Positions 44,887 through 53,843 are shown, numbered from the stretch's first letter. The stretch is 64,000 nucleotides of DNA from Janthinobacterium violaceinigrum (GCF_009208555.1 NZ_WFLI01000001.1:62001-126000); one strand, 5' to 3'. The notes: generated by a model from the sequence alone, not told the origin. Made by a program: numbers and translations.

Positions 44887-45312
44887 ATGACCAAGCACAC
44901 CATCCGCCTCGGCGACTGGGCCACCCTGGGCCCTGACGCCACCGCCATCCGTTTTGAAGTCTTCGTCGATGAACAGAAAGTGCCGGCCGAGATCGAACTC
45001 GACGACATGGACGCCGTCTGCCTGCACGCCGTCGCCTATGACGATGCCGGCAACGCCATCGGCACGGGCCGTTTACTGCCGGACGGCCACATCGGCCGCA
45101 TGGCCGTGCGCCAGCCGGGCCGCGGCACGGGCGTGGGCGGCGCCATCCTGCAACTGCTGATGGAAAAAGCGCGCGAACGGGGCGATGCCGCCGTGGTCCT
45201 GAACGCGCAAACCGTGGCCGCGCCATTCTATGCGCGCCACGGTTTCGTGCAGCAGGGGGAGCAATTCGAAGAGGCGGGGATTGCGCATGTGGAGATGCGC
45301 TTGCGGTTTTAA
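44887..45312 (+). CDS. GNAT-family N-acetyltransferase (YjcF-like)
   Basis: This 141-aa acetyltransferase has RFEVFVDEQKVPAEIELDD at the start, IGTGRLLPDGHIGRMAVRQPGRGTGVGGAILQLL (acetyl-CoA loop near residues 75-90) and FYARHGFVQQGEQFEEAGIAHVEM at the end. The substrate is unknown. It stands between a terminator and an R2 repeat, so is probably monocistronic. Confidence 0.88.
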   Translation: MTKHTIRLGDWATLGPDATAIRFEVFVDEQKVPAEIELDDMDAVCLHAVAYDDAGNAIGTGRLLPDGHIGRMAVRQPGRGTGVGGAILQLLMEKARERGDAAVVLNAQTVAAPFYARHGFVQQGEQFEEAGIAHVEMRLRF

Positions 45313-45392
45313 CTGCTGGGGTCAGACCCCCGATAACGTTGGCGCAGAGCTTTGCGTTAGCGGTGTTGAGGGTCTGACCCCGGATTTTAATT
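45310..45392. repeat. Intergenic palindrome family R2, copy 4 (expanded)
   Basis: GGGGTCAGACCC (45318-45329) and GGGTCTGACCCC (45370-45381) are the family arms, here 40 bp apart with an inner GATAACG / GTTAGCGG pair. It lies between the convergent GNAT and ABC permease genes. The GGGTCTGACCCCGGATTTTA end matches the GGTCCGACCCCGGATTTT end of copy 2. Confidence 0.7.
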
Positions 45393-46400
45393 CTGTGCGT
45401 GCGACTGGCGCCATTTATCCAGAATGACGGCCAGCACGATCACGACACCCTTGGCCACATACTGCCAGAACGACGACAAGCCCAGGATCGTCAAGCCATT
45501 GTTCATCACGCCGATGATCAAGGCGCCGATGACGGTGCCCCAGACGGAACCCACGCCGCCCATCAGGCTCGTGCCGCCGAGCACGACGGCCGCAATCGCG
45601 TCGAGCTCATAGCCCGTGCCCCAGTTGCCGTTGGCCGCATACAGGCGGCTGGCCGACATGGCGCCACCCAGGCCTGCGAACAGGCCGCTGATGGTGTAGA
45701 CAAACATCAGCACGAGGCCGACCTTGATGCCCGTCAAGCGGGCTGCCTGGATGTTGCCGCCGACGGCGTAGATATGCAGGCCCAAGGTGGTCTTGCGCAG
45801 GATGAACCACGTCAGCACGACGACGGCCGCGGCCAGCCAGATCAGCCAGGGCACGGCCAGGAAGCTGCCGTTGCCCATCCATTCGAAGCTGGGGATTTCC
45901 GTGTTCAGCACGCTGGTGCCGTCGGCCAGCAGATAGGCGGCGCCGCGCAGGGCCGTCATGGTGCCCAGGGTCACGACGAACGGGTTCAGGCCGACGAGGG
46001 CCACCAGCACGCCATTGAGCGCGCCCAGCAGCAGGCCCACGATGAGGAAGGCGGGGATCGAGAAGCCGGCAAACTGGGCCGACAGCGACATCAGCATGCC
46101 CGCCACGGCCGAGACGGCCAGCACGGAGCCGACGGACAAATCGATGCCGCTGGTCAGGATGACGAAGGTCATGCCGGACGCCAGCACGATGTTGATCGAC
46201 ACCTGGCGGAAGATGTTCATGGTGTTGTTGCTGGTCATGAAGGTGGACGTGCCATCGGCCGAGAAATACACGGTCAGGCCGTACATGGCCAGGTACAGCA
46301 CCACCAGCACGGGCAGCATGCCCAGGCGGCGCATCATGTTCGAGGCATTGAAGGGTTCGCCGGCGCGCGCGGCGCCGCGGGTGGTGCTAGTTGTCATCAT
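45387..46400 (-). CDS. Sugar ABC transporter permease (RbsC-like)
   Basis: This 337-aa protein is a polytopic permease of the ribose/xylose family with eight to ten hydrophobic segments: PVLVVLYLAMYGLTVYFSADG, FVILTSGIDLSVGSVLAVSAV (the hallmark of this family), GLNPFVVTLGTMTALRGAAYLLADG, and TGYELDAIAAVVLGGTSLMGGVG. It is the last gene of the lacI-xylB-tal-binding protein-ATPase-permease operon and forms the transmembrane channel for the sugar. A repeat (R1 copy C) lies between it and the ATPase gene. Confidence 0.92.
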   Translation of the reverse strand: MMTTSTTRGAARAGEPFNASNMMRRLGMLPVLVVLYLAMYGLTVYFSADGTSTFMTSNNTMNIFRQVSINIVLASGMTFVILTSGIDLSVGSVLAVSAVAGMLMSLSAQFAGFSIPAFLIVGLLLGALNGVLVALVGLNPFVVTLGTMTALRGAAYLLADGTSVLNTEIPSFEWMGNGSFLAVPWLIWLAAAVVVLTWFILRKTTLGLHIYAVGGNIQAARLTGIKVGLVLMFVYTISGLFAGLGGAMSASRLYAANGNWGTGYELDAIAAVVLGGTSLMGGVGSVWGTVIGALIIGVMNNGLTILGLSSFWQYVAKGVVIVLAVILDKWRQSHAQN

Positions 46401-46435
46401 GAGTCTCCTGAATGATTATTTAAGACGTATTCTTG

Positions 46436-46496
46436 AAACGCCTGACAAAACCGTAGCGAGCGGCTGTGGGGCGCGGCAGGTTTTGACAGGTGTTTT
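46436..46496. repeat. Dispersed repeat family R1, internally deleted copy C
   Basis: This 61-bp element has AAACGCCTGACAAAACC at one end and GGTTTTGACAGG(TGTTTT) at the other, a near-perfect 12-bp inverted pair with one mismatch. It shares CGTAGCGAGCGGC with copy B. The middle 75 bp of the full elements, including the central hairpin, is missing. It fills the gap between the ABC ATPase stop (46496) and the permease start (46400). Confidence 0.7.
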
Positions 46497-47995
46497 TATG
46501 CCGCTTCCTGCTGGGTGGCATAGGCGAGGATGTTTTCCTGCGTGATGTCGTCGCCCGTCACTTCGCCCGTCAGGCGTCCCTCGCACATCACCATCACGCG
46601 GTCGCAGATGCCGACCAGCTCGGCCAGTTCGCTGGAAATGCACAGCACGGCCGTGCCCGCGTCCGCCAGCTGGTGGATGATCTTGTAGATTTCGCTCTTT
46701 GCGCCCACGTCCACGCCCCGCGTCGGTTCGTCGAGGATGAGGACCTTGGGCGCGATGGCCAGCCAGCGGGCCAGTAAGACTTTCTGCTGGTTACCGCCCG
46801 ACAATCCGCCCACGATGCCTTCGGGCCCCGATACCTTGACGTTCAGGTTGGCAATGGCCTCGCGCGTGAGCTGCGTCAGGGCGCCGCGGTTGACCACGCC
46901 CGCCGTGGAATGCTTGGAAAGGATATTCATCGACATGTTTTCCATGGCCGACAATTGCATGAACAGGCCCAGGCTCTTGCGGTCCTCGGGCAGGTAGCCG
47001 ATGCCGTGGCGTATCGCCGCCAGCGGCCGCTGGATATGCACTTCCTGGCCATCGAGCCATACTTGCCCCGATTGCTTCTTGTCGGCGCCAAAGATCAGGC
47101 GCGCCAGTTCCGTGCGGCCCGCGCCCACCAGGCCCGCCAGGCCCGTCACTTCGCCCGCATGCAGGGAGAACGAGGCGGGCTTGACCTTGCCGCCGCCCAC
47201 GCTTTCCACGCGCAAGCGCTCGGCGCCCCGCGTGGTGCGCCGCTGGTGCGAATAAAAGTCGTCGGCGGGGCGGCCCACCATCATTTGCACGACTTTCTTT
47301 TGATCCAGTTCATCCTTGCCCAGCTCGCCCACATAGGCGCCGTCGCGCAGCACCGTGATGCGGCGCGCCAGGCGCTCCACCTCGGCCATGCGGTGGCTGA
47401 TGTAGAGCACGGCCAGGCCCTTGTCGCGCTGCTCTTCGATGATGCGGAACAATTGTTCTGTTTCCCGGTCGGACAGGGCGGCAGTGGGCTCGTCCATGAT
47501 CAGGATGCGGCTTTCGTGCACGAGGGCGCGGGCGATTTCCACCTGCTGCTGCTCGGCAATCGACAGGGTGGACACCATGGTGTCCGCGTCGAAGCGGGAA
47601 CCGAGGTCGGCCAGGATGGCGTTCGTGCGCGCGCGCATCTCGCCGCCCTTGACGGTCCAGAACGGTCCCTGCGGCTCGCTGCCCATGAAGACGTTCTGCG
47701 CCACCGTCATGTTCTTGGCCACGCTCAATTCCTGGTAGATCAGGTTGATGCCCAGCGCGCGTGCCTCGCCCGGGTTGCGGATCCGAATCGGCTTGCCGTC
47801 GAGGATGATCTCGCCCGCGTCCGGCGTGTACACGCCCGACAGAATCTTCATCAGGGTACTCTTGCCGGCGCCATTCTCGCCCATCACGGCATGGATTTCG
47901 CCGCTGCGCACCGTCAGGTGCACGCCGCGCAACGCGCGCGTGGCGCCAAAGCGCTTCTCGATGCCGCGCATTTCAAAAATAATATCGTCGCTCAT
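46496..47995 (-). CDS. Sugar ABC transporter ATP-binding protein (RbsA-like)
   Basis: This 499-aa protein has two ABC domains, as in RbsA/XylG/AraG. Domain 1: GENGAGKSTLMKILSG, LSIAEQQQVEIARAL and LIMDEPTAALSDRE. Domain 2: GLVGAGRTELARLIFGA and LSGGNQQKVLLARWLAIAPKVLILDEPTRGVD. The second Walker A is degenerate (VGAGRTEL), normal for the family. It drives uptake with the permease (45387) and the binding protein (48069). ATG 47995 has GGAAGGAC; the frame upstream is not protein-like. Confidence 0.94.
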   Translation of the reverse strand: MSDDIIFEMRGIEKRFGATRALRGVHLTVRSGEIHAVMGENGAGKSTLMKILSGVYTPDAGEIILDGKPIRIRNPGEARALGINLIYQELSVAKNMTVAQNVFMGSEPQGPFWTVKGGEMRARTNAILADLGSRFDADTMVSTLSIAEQQQVEIARALVHESRILIMDEPTAALSDRETEQLFRIIEEQRDKGLAVLYISHRMAEVERLARRITVLRDGAYVGELGKDELDQKKVVQMMVGRPADDFYSHQRRTTRGAERLRVESVGGGKVKPASFSLHAGEVTGLAGLVGAGRTELARLIFGADKKQSGQVWLDGQEVHIQRPLAAIRHGIGYLPEDRKSLGLFMQLSAMENMSMNILSKHSTAGVVNRGALTQLTREAIANLNVKVSGPEGIVGGLSGGNQQKVLLARWLAIAPKVLILDEPTRGVDVGAKSEIYKIIHQLADAGTAVLCISSELAELVGICDRVMVMCEGRLTGEVTGDDITQENILAYATQQEAA

Positions 47996-48068
47996 GACTG
48001 TCCTTCCTTGCTGGTGAAACTGGCGCCGCCTGATCGCAGGCGGCGCCACGTGGTTCAGGTCAGGCAGA

Positions 48069-49004
48069 TCAGTTCTTTACCCAGCCCGTGTAGGTGGCGA
48101 CGTTTTCCTTGGTGATGGCCGGTGTCGGCAACAGCACCATCGTTTGCTTCGGCGTGCGGCCGTTCATGATGTCGTAGCCCATCTGCACGGCGTCCGTGGC
48201 CATGCGGTACGGGTTTTGCGCCGAGGTGGCGGCAAACAGGCCGGCCTTGTTTTTCAGGGCGTTCTGGCCATCGGGCGCGCCATCGACGGCCGTGATCAGT
48301 TTCACGTCCGTGCGTTTCGATTGCTTGATCGCCAGTTCGGCGCCGATGCCCGTCGGATCGTTGATGGCGAACACGCCGTCGATCTTCGGATGGGCCGTCA
48401 GCAGGTTCGACATCACGGTCATGCCGCCGTCGCGGCTGCCGCCCGCGTTCTGGTTGTCGGACAGGATCTTGATATCCTTGAACGCGGCCAGGGTTTTCTT
48501 GCAGCCGTTGACGCGGTCGATCACGGACGTGACGGGCGGACCGTTCAGGATCACCACATTGCCCTTGCCGCCGATCTGCTTGGCCAGGTAGGCGCACGAC
48601 ACGTCGCCCGCCATGGTGTTGTCGGACATCACGGTGGCCGACGCGCCCACGGCGCCCACGTCGACGGCGATCACGACCACGCCTGCATTGCGCGCTTTCT
48701 TGATGGCGGGCGCGATGCCCTTGGAATCGACGGCGTTCAGGATGATGATGTCGGTTTTGTTGGCGATGAAGTTCTCGATCTGGTCCACCTGGGTGTTCAG
48801 GTCATACTTGCTGGAAACAGTCGTGACTTTCACGCCAGGGCCGCCCAGCTTTTTCGCGCTTTCTTCCGCGCCGCGGCCGATGGCGACAAAAAACGGGTTG
48901 GCCAGGTCGCCCACGCTGACGCCGATCGATTTCAGCGGTTTGTCGGCGGCGAAGGCGCCGCAGGCGGCGGACAGCAGCAGGGTGGCGGTAATGACTTTTT
49001 TCAT
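48069..49004 (-). CDS. Sugar-binding periplasmic protein (RbsB-like)
   Basis: This 311-aa binding protein has a signal peptide (MKKVITATLLLSAACGAFA, cleavage after AFA) and the type I fold: KSIGVSVGDLANPFFVAIGRGAEESAKKLGGPGVKV, DIIILNAVDSKGIAPAIKKARNAGVVVIAVDVG, and NGPPVTSVIDRVNGCKKTL. It captures a pentose or related sugar for the ABC system. ATG 49004 follows TTGGAGATCC. A short dyad GTTTTT-ATTGT-AAAAAC lies just upstream at 49019-49035, a possible weak attenuator. It lies 62 bp downstream of tal. Confidence 0.92.
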   Translation of the reverse strand: MKKVITATLLLSAACGAFAADKPLKSIGVSVGDLANPFFVAIGRGAEESAKKLGGPGVKVTTVSSKYDLNTQVDQIENFIANKTDIIILNAVDSKGIAPAIKKARNAGVVVIAVDVGAVGASATVMSDNTMAGDVSCAYLAKQIGGKGNVVILNGPPVTSVIDRVNGCKKTLAAFKDIKILSDNQNAGGSRDGGMTVMSNLLTAHPKIDGVFAINDPTGIGAELAIKQSKRTDVKLITAVDGAPDGQNALKNKAGLFAATSAQNPYRMATDAVQMGYDIMNGRTPKQTMVLLPTPAITKENVATYTGWVKN

Positions 49005-49067
49005 GAGGATCTCCAAGGGTTTTTATTGTAAAAACAAACGGTGCTGCGGGTGAAAACCGGGTTTAAC

Positions 49068-50018
49068 TTAGTGACTGCGCAATTTCTCGATCATGGCGTC
49101 CAGCTTGCCCGCATCGACGGCAAAGCCGCGGATGCCTTCGGCCAGCTTTTCGGTGGCCATCGCATCGTCGTTCAAGGCGTAGCGGAAAGCCGCTTCGTCG
49201 TACGTGACGGCTGGCTGCGCCGCGCTCAGGTCGCCGCCCAGCGCGCGCTCGAATGGCGCGTCAAGGGCTTCGAGCTTGGCCAGCAGGTCGGGGCTGATGG
49301 TCAGCAAGTCGCAACCGGACAGGGCCGTGATCTGCCCCACGTTGCGGAAACTGGCACCCATCACTTGCGTGGCGATGCCATGTTGTTTGTAGTAATTGAA
49401 GATGCGCGTGACCGATTGCACGCCCGGATCGTTGGACAGGCTGCGCGCCGCTTCGTCCCATGCCGAACCTTGCGACTTCTTGTGCCAGTCGTAGATGCGG
49501 CCCACGAACGGCGAAATCAGGCGCACTTTCGCGTCGGCGCAGGCGACGGCCTGGCAAAACGCGAACAGCAGGGTCAGGTTGCAAAAGATGCCGTCCGCTT
49601 CCAGTTCGCGCGCGGCCTGGATGCCTTCCCAGGTGGCGGCGACCTTGATCAGCACGCGCTCGCGGTCGATACCTGCCGCTTCGTACAGGGCGATCAGACG
49701 GCGTCCGCGGGCCACGGTGGCGGCGCGGTCAAAGCTCAGGCGGGCATCGACTTCCGTCGACACGCGGCCCGGCACGACCTTCAGGATTTCCAGGCCGAAG
49801 CGCACCAGCACCTGGTCGACGATATCGTCGAGCGAGGCGCCCGGATGGGCGGCGACCGTGCTTTCCAGCAAGGGCGCGTAATCGGGCTGCAGCACGGCCT
49901 TTAAAATCAGCGACGGATTGGTGGTGGCGTCTTGCGGCGCGAAACGGGCCAGTTGCAGAAAGTCGCCCGTGTCGGCGACGACGGTGCTGTGTTGCTTCAA
50001 TTGTTGCAGTTGATTCAT
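49068..50018 (-). CDS. tal: Transaldolase
   Basis: Transaldolase moves a dihydroxyacetone unit between sedoheptulose 7-phosphate and glyceraldehyde 3-phosphate in the non-oxidative pentose phosphate pathway. The 316-aa product has [49 protein letters not shown] (Schiff-base Lys near residue 131), [31 protein letters not shown] and [15 protein letters not shown]. It lies 6 bp after xylB, so the cell can pull xylulose 5-phosphate into glycolysis. Confidence 0.95.
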   Translation of the reverse strand: MNQLQQLKQHSTVVADTGDFLQLARFAPQDATTNPSLILKAVLQPDYAPLLESTVAAHPGASLDDIVDQVLVRFGLEILKVVPGRVSTEVDARLSFDRAATVARGRRLIALYEAAGIDRERVLIKVAATWEGIQAARELEADGIFCNLTLLFAFCQAVACADAKVRLISPFVGRIYDWHKKSQGSAWDEAARSLSNDPGVQSVTRIFNYYKQHGIATQVMGASFRNVGQITALSGCDLLTISPDLLAKLEALDAPFERALGGDLSAAQPAVTYDEAAFRYALNDDAMATEKLAEGIRGFAVDAGKLDAMIEKLRSH

Positions 50019-50024
50019 TGCTGC

Positions 50025-51518
50025 TTATCCTTCGCTAAGTTGGTGCAAGGCTTGCACGGCAGGAAACAGGCTACGGTATCGGCCGTAGCGGAGGCTCAAG
50101 GCTGCGCTGTGCGCGGCATCGGGCAGGAAAGTGTTTTTGATGGGCAAGCCGGTGGACAGCAGCTGGCGCTGGCCGATGGCGGCAAAGCCCAGCTTGGCCG
50201 CGCCCAGGCTGGCTGACAGTTCGCTGTTGTGCAAGGTGCGCATTTCGCAGCCCAGCACATTGGCCAGCAGTTGCGCCCAGTACTGGCTGCGCGCGCCGCC
50301 CCCCACCAGCATGCAGTGGGGCACGACGGCGCCCGTCGACGTGACGGCCGCCATGGCGTCGCGCAAGGCAAAGGCCACGCCTTCGAGCACGGCGTAGCCC
50401 AGCTGCGCGGGCGTGCTGTCGTGGCCCAGTTGCAAAAAGGCGCCGCGCACTTGCGGGTCGTTGTGCGGCGTGCGCTCGCCCGACAGGTAGGGCAGGAACA
50501 GGGGCGCCGATGGCGCGACGGGGACGTCAAACGGCAAGCCCGCTTCCACCAGCGCCAGCAGGGCTGCTTCGTCGGGCTGGCCCAGCACGCCAGTCGCCCA
50601 GCGCAAGCAGCTGGCGCCCGACAAGATCGCGCCCATCGCGTACCAGCGGCCGGGCAGGGCATGGCAAAAGCTGTGCACGCCGCCGGCCGGGTTGCCCAGC
50701 GGCGCTTCCGTCACGCTGACGATGGCGGCGCTGGTGCCCAGCGAAATGAAACTGTCGCCGCCGTTGACGGCGCCGATGCCCACGGCCGAGACGGGATTGT
50801 CGCCGCCGCCGCCCGCCACCACCACGCCAGCGGGCAAGCCCAGCTGGTCGGCGATGGCGGCCAGCACGGTGCCCGTGGCCGCATCGCCTTCGGCCAGGGC
50901 CGGCATCTGTGCCAAGGTCATACCGCAGGCGGCCAGCATGGGGGCGAACCAGGAACGCTTGGCCTCGTCCAGCCACAGGGTGCCGGCCGCGTCGGACATC
51001 TCGGTCACTTTGTTGCCCGTCAAGCGCAGGCGCAGATAGTCTTTCGGCGACAGCACGCAGGCGATGGCGGCAAAGGCGGCCGGCTCGTGCGCTTGCAGCC
51101 ACAGCAGTTTTGGCGCCGTCAATCCCGCCATGGGCAGGCTGCCCGTCACGTCAGCATACGCCGGATAGTCGCGCGCCAGGGCGGCCGCTTCGGCCTCGGC
51201 GCGCGCATCGTTCCACAGGATGGCGGGACGGATCACGGCCTCGTCCAGGTCGAGCAGCACGGCGCCATGCATCTGGCCCGACAGGCCGATGCAGGCGATC
51301 TGCGCATACTCATGCGGCCAGCCGGCGCGCAGCTGGGCCAGCGCCTGGATGCAGGCGTCCCACCAGTCCTGCGGCGACTGCTCGGACCAGCCTGCTTGCG
51401 GACGGCTGGTGGCGATGCGCACGGAAGCCTGGCCGCGCACGCTGCCTGCGCTGTCCATCAGCACGGTTTTCAGTTCGGAGGTACCGAGGTCGATACCAAG
51501 GGAAATTGCTGGATGCAT
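50025..51518 (-). CDS. xylB: Xylulokinase (FGGY family)
   Basis: This 497-aa kinase phosphorylates D-xylulose to xylulose 5-phosphate. It has LGIDLGTSELKTVLMD at the start, GLSGQMHGAVLLD (a XylB hallmark), ILWNDARAEAEA, ITGNK-like LTGNKVTEMSDAAGTLWLD, GGGGDNPVSAVGIGAV and SLGTSAAIVSV in the nucleotide-binding half, and a GGGARSQYWAQLLANVLGC near the end. Family substrates can also be other ketoses; xylulose is the best guess. It lies 19 bp downstream of lacI and 6 bp before tal. Confidence 0.88.
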   Translation of the reverse strand: MHPAISLGIDLGTSELKTVLMDSAGSVRGQASVRIATSRPQAGWSEQSPQDWWDACIQALAQLRAGWPHEYAQIACIGLSGQMHGAVLLDLDEAVIRPAILWNDARAEAEAAALARDYPAYADVTGSLPMAGLTAPKLLWLQAHEPAAFAAIACVLSPKDYLRLRLTGNKVTEMSDAAGTLWLDEAKRSWFAPMLAACGMTLAQMPALAEGDAATGTVLAAIADQLGLPAGVVVAGGGGDNPVSAVGIGAVNGGDSFISLGTSAAIVSVTEAPLGNPAGGVHSFCHALPGRWYAMGAILSGASCLRWATGVLGQPDEAALLALVEAGLPFDVPVAPSAPLFLPYLSGERTPHNDPQVRGAFLQLGHDSTPAQLGYAVLEGVAFALRDAMAAVTSTGAVVPHCMLVGGGARSQYWAQLLANVLGCEMRTLHNSELSASLGAAKLGFAAIGQRQLLSTGLPIKNTFLPDAAHSAALSLRYGRYRSLFPAVQALHQLSEG

Positions 51519-51537
51519 GTGTATTTACGGTAAAAGG

Positions 51538-52545
51538 TCAGGGGCAGCCGCAGGAATTGCGCACGCGCAAGGCCGGCGACAGGCGCTGCACATGCTGGGC
51601 GCGGCCCGGGTTGGCGATACGTTCGATCAACAGGTCGACGGCCATGGCGCCCAGCTCTTCCAGCGGCTGGGCCATCACCGTCAGGCGGGGACTGAAATAA
51701 TCGGCCCAGTCGAAATCATCGAAGCCGGCCAGCGCCACGTCTTGAGGTACCGCAATGTGCGCGTCGCGCAAGGCATGCATGGTGCCGATGGTCATCAGGT
51801 TATTGCCGGCAACGATGGCCGTCGGGCGCTTGTCCGATGGCAAGGCCAGCAGTTCGCGCGTGGCCGCGCCGCTGCGTTCCAGGTTGGAGTCGCCCGAGCG
51901 CAGCAGCGCGGGATCAAAGACGATGCCGGCGCGCTGCAAGGCCAGGCGGTAGCCGTCGATGCGCTCGTCCGTCGTGGACAGGCCCGGTGCGCCCGCGATG
52001 AAGCCGATGCGGCGGTGGCCGTGGGCGGCGATCAGATGGCTGACCAGCTGCGCCGTCGCCTCGATGTTTTCCACGCCCACCTGGTCGAACGGCTGGGGCG
52101 ACATGCGGTCGACCAGCACGGAAGCGATCTTGTTGCTGGTCAAATAGTCGAGCGTGCGGTTGTACGCGTCGCCCGACGGCGCCAGCACGATGCCGTCGAC
52201 CCTGCGCTGGTGCAAGTTCTGCACCACTTTCAATTCCTGCTCGGGATCGTCATGCGTATCGGAAAACAGCATCATCAAGCCGTGGCGCGTGCAGGCTGCC
52301 TCGATGGCGCGCACGGTTTCGCTGAAGTAATGATTGGTAAAGGCGGATATGGCCACGCCGATGGTGCCCGACGATGAACCTGCCAGCGCGCGCGCCAGCA
52401 TATTGGGCACATAGCCGATCTGCTGCATGGCCGCGTTGACGGCGGCGACGGTTTTCGGGCTGACCTTGCGGGTGCCGTTGAGCACGTGCGAAACGGTCGA
52501 CAGCGATACGTCTGCCGCCCGCGCTACATCTTCCATGGTGGCCAT
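51538..52545 (-). CDS. LacI-family transcriptional regulator of the pentose operon
   Basis: This 335-aa repressor has the LacI HTH (MATMEDVARAADVSLSTVSHVLNGTRKVSPKTVAAVNAAM), the hinge helix LARALAGSSSGTIGVA, and a sugar-binding-protein-like core with FSDTHDDPEQELKVVQNL. It is the first gene of lacI-xylB-tal-binding protein-ATPase-permease and should repress the operon until a pentose or its phosphate binds. The palindrome at 52627-52658, 82 bp upstream, is the likely operator. Confidence 0.92.
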   Translation of the reverse strand: MATMEDVARAADVSLSTVSHVLNGTRKVSPKTVAAVNAAMQQIGYVPNMLARALAGSSSGTIGVAISAFTNHYFSETVRAIEAACTRHGLMMLFSDTHDDPEQELKVVQNLHQRRVDGIVLAPSGDAYNRTLDYLTSNKIASVLVDRMSPQPFDQVGVENIEATAQLVSHLIAAHGHRRIGFIAGAPGLSTTDERIDGYRLALQRAGIVFDPALLRSGDSNLERSGAATRELLALPSDKRPTAIVAGNNLMTIGTMHALRDAHIAVPQDVALAGFDDFDWADYFSPRLTVMAQPLEELGAMAVDLLIERIANPGRAQHVQRLSPALRVRNSCGCP

Positions 52546-52626
52546 GGTGTCTCCTGATGGTATTTTTTATTTTTATGTGCTGCGATTGGATGCGGCTGTG
52601 TCGCCGCGTTGGAATCCATCGTAAAC

Positions 52627-52658
52627 AAAAGAAAGCGCTTGCGCAAGCGCTTTCTTTT
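52627..52658. promoter_or_regulatory. 32-bp palindrome with two AAGCGCTT boxes, probable LacI operator
   Basis: A 32-bp perfect palindrome contains two identical self-complementary AAGCGCTT boxes (52633-52640 and 52645-52652), 12 bp apart centre to centre. AAnCGnTT with a central CG is the LacI-family half-site core. It is 82 bp upstream of lacI. The A and T runs at its ends would also let it act as a terminator for the NRDE gene on the same strand, so both roles are possible. Confidence 0.65.
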
Positions 52659-52817
52659 TTTGTGCGCATGGATGATCGGTGATTGTTTTAGGGGGCAGGG
52701 AGGCTTGCGCAGGCCGGATCGGCGCGCCAAGGGCGCGCTGATCCGGCATCGGGACGGCGGTGATGCCGCTGGAGTGTGGTGGGTGGTGTCGGCTTACGCG
52801 CTGCGCGCTAACCCGAG

Positions 52818-53555
52818 CTACTGAATCACCAGTTCATGCAATTCGCCGGGCGAATCGGGGAACAGTTTCACGACGGTGGACGTGCGCGTGCCGTAGCCTG
52901 GCGTTTCGATGCAGACGGCGGACAGCACGCGCTCGAGGTCGAGCGGCACGCCCGTGTCCGGCAAGCGGAAGTCGGGTGCGCGCGTGGTGTCGGCCAGCAT
53001 GTCGAAATACGCTTCGTCGGGCGCACCCTGGCACAGCAGGCTGGCGAACTGGGCCTTGGTTTTCAGCACTTTCGGCCACGGCGCGTCCAGCAGGGCGTTC
53101 GACAAGCCGTAGATGCCGGGCTCCAAAGGCTGGCCATTGCGCGCATCGCCATCGCCCCGGTTGGAAAACCAGATCAGGGTATCGGCATCGCCCAGCACCA
53201 GGTTGAAGCCGTTGTAGGCCCCGCTGCCGGGACGGATTTGCGCGATGTAGTCTTGCGGCGACATGTTGCCCGCCAGATAGTCGGCCACCAGGGCGCCACG
53301 CGAGGGGGCGTCCGGATTGCGGTCTTGCGGGCTGCGGATGTTGGTGATGGCGGCAAAGCGCGAACTGCCGCTGCCGGCCTGCGTGATGCCCATCCAGCTG
53401 CCGCCCGCCTGCAGGTCGCGGCCCGCATACACCTGCGGGTGCTCGGGCCAGGCGCCGGCGGGGGCGCTGGCGCGTTCATAGAATTCGTCGCGGTTGGCGG
53501 CGGCAATCAGCGGGACGTGCGGATTGACTTTCCAGGCAAAAACGATCAGGCACAT
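52818..53555 (-). CDS. NRDE/TANGO2 family protein
   Basis: This 245-aa protein has MCLIVFAWKVNPHVPLIAAANRDEFYERAS at the start, with the NRDE motif and a Cys at position 2, which in this family may become an N-terminal nucleophile. Further motifs are PQVYAGRDLQAGGSWMGIT, ITNIRSPQDRNPDAPSRG and TSTVVKLF at the end. Human TANGO2 affects haem or lipid handling; the bacterial function is not settled. The start overlaps the DUF4936 gene stop by about 10 bp, so both are one unit. Confidence 0.9.
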   Translation of the reverse strand: MCLIVFAWKVNPHVPLIAAANRDEFYERASAPAGAWPEHPQVYAGRDLQAGGSWMGITQAGSGSSRFAAITNIRSPQDRNPDAPSRGALVADYLAGNMSPQDYIAQIRPGSGAYNGFNLVLGDADTLIWFSNRGDGDARNGQPLEPGIYGLSNALLDAPWPKVLKTKAQFASLLCQGAPDEAYFDMLADTTRAPDFRLPDTGVPLDLERVLSAVCIETPGYGTRTSTVVKLFPDSPGELHELVIQ

Positions 53556-53836
53556 GGAGGCAAATCCATGAACACTTCCGTATGGCGCGCGCCGGCCGTC
53601 AGGGCCAGCAAGCCTGCCTCGTCGGCGGCAGCGGCCAGCAAGTCCGCAAAACCTTCGCCCACGACGGGATAGATTTCCATCCACGTCTGCAAGCCATCCT
53701 TGCTGTCAGGACGGCGCTTCAGTTGCGGCGCCACGCCGGAAGCGGCTGCCAGCTTCGCCTGCATGGCGCGGACCCTGGCTTCCAGCGCCTGGGCGTGCTC
53801 TTCTTTGACTTGATAATAGATGTACAAATCTTTCAT
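53546..53836 (-). CDS. DUF4936 family protein
   Basis: This 96-aa protein has the DUF4936 pattern: MKDLYIYYQVKEEHAQALEARVRAMQAKLAAASGVAPQLKRR, LQTWMEIYPVV and LPPCA at the end. The family is restricted to betaproteobacteria and is often beside NRDE and ygfZ genes, as here. The fold resembles a ferredoxin-like small protein; the function is unknown. It is 7 bp downstream of ygfZ. Confidence 0.85.
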   Translation of the reverse strand: MKDLYIYYQVKEEHAQALEARVRAMQAKLAAASGVAPQLKRRPDSKDGLQTWMEIYPVVGEGFADLLAAAADEAGLLALTAGARHTEVFMDLPPCA

Positions 53837-53843
53837 GGCATTC

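Noticed and set aside
49019..49035. GTTTTT-ATTGT-AAAAAC as a second LacI operator
   Set aside because: It lacks the central CG and AAGCGCTT boxes of the palindrome at 52627-52658; at most a weak hairpin before the binding-protein gene.
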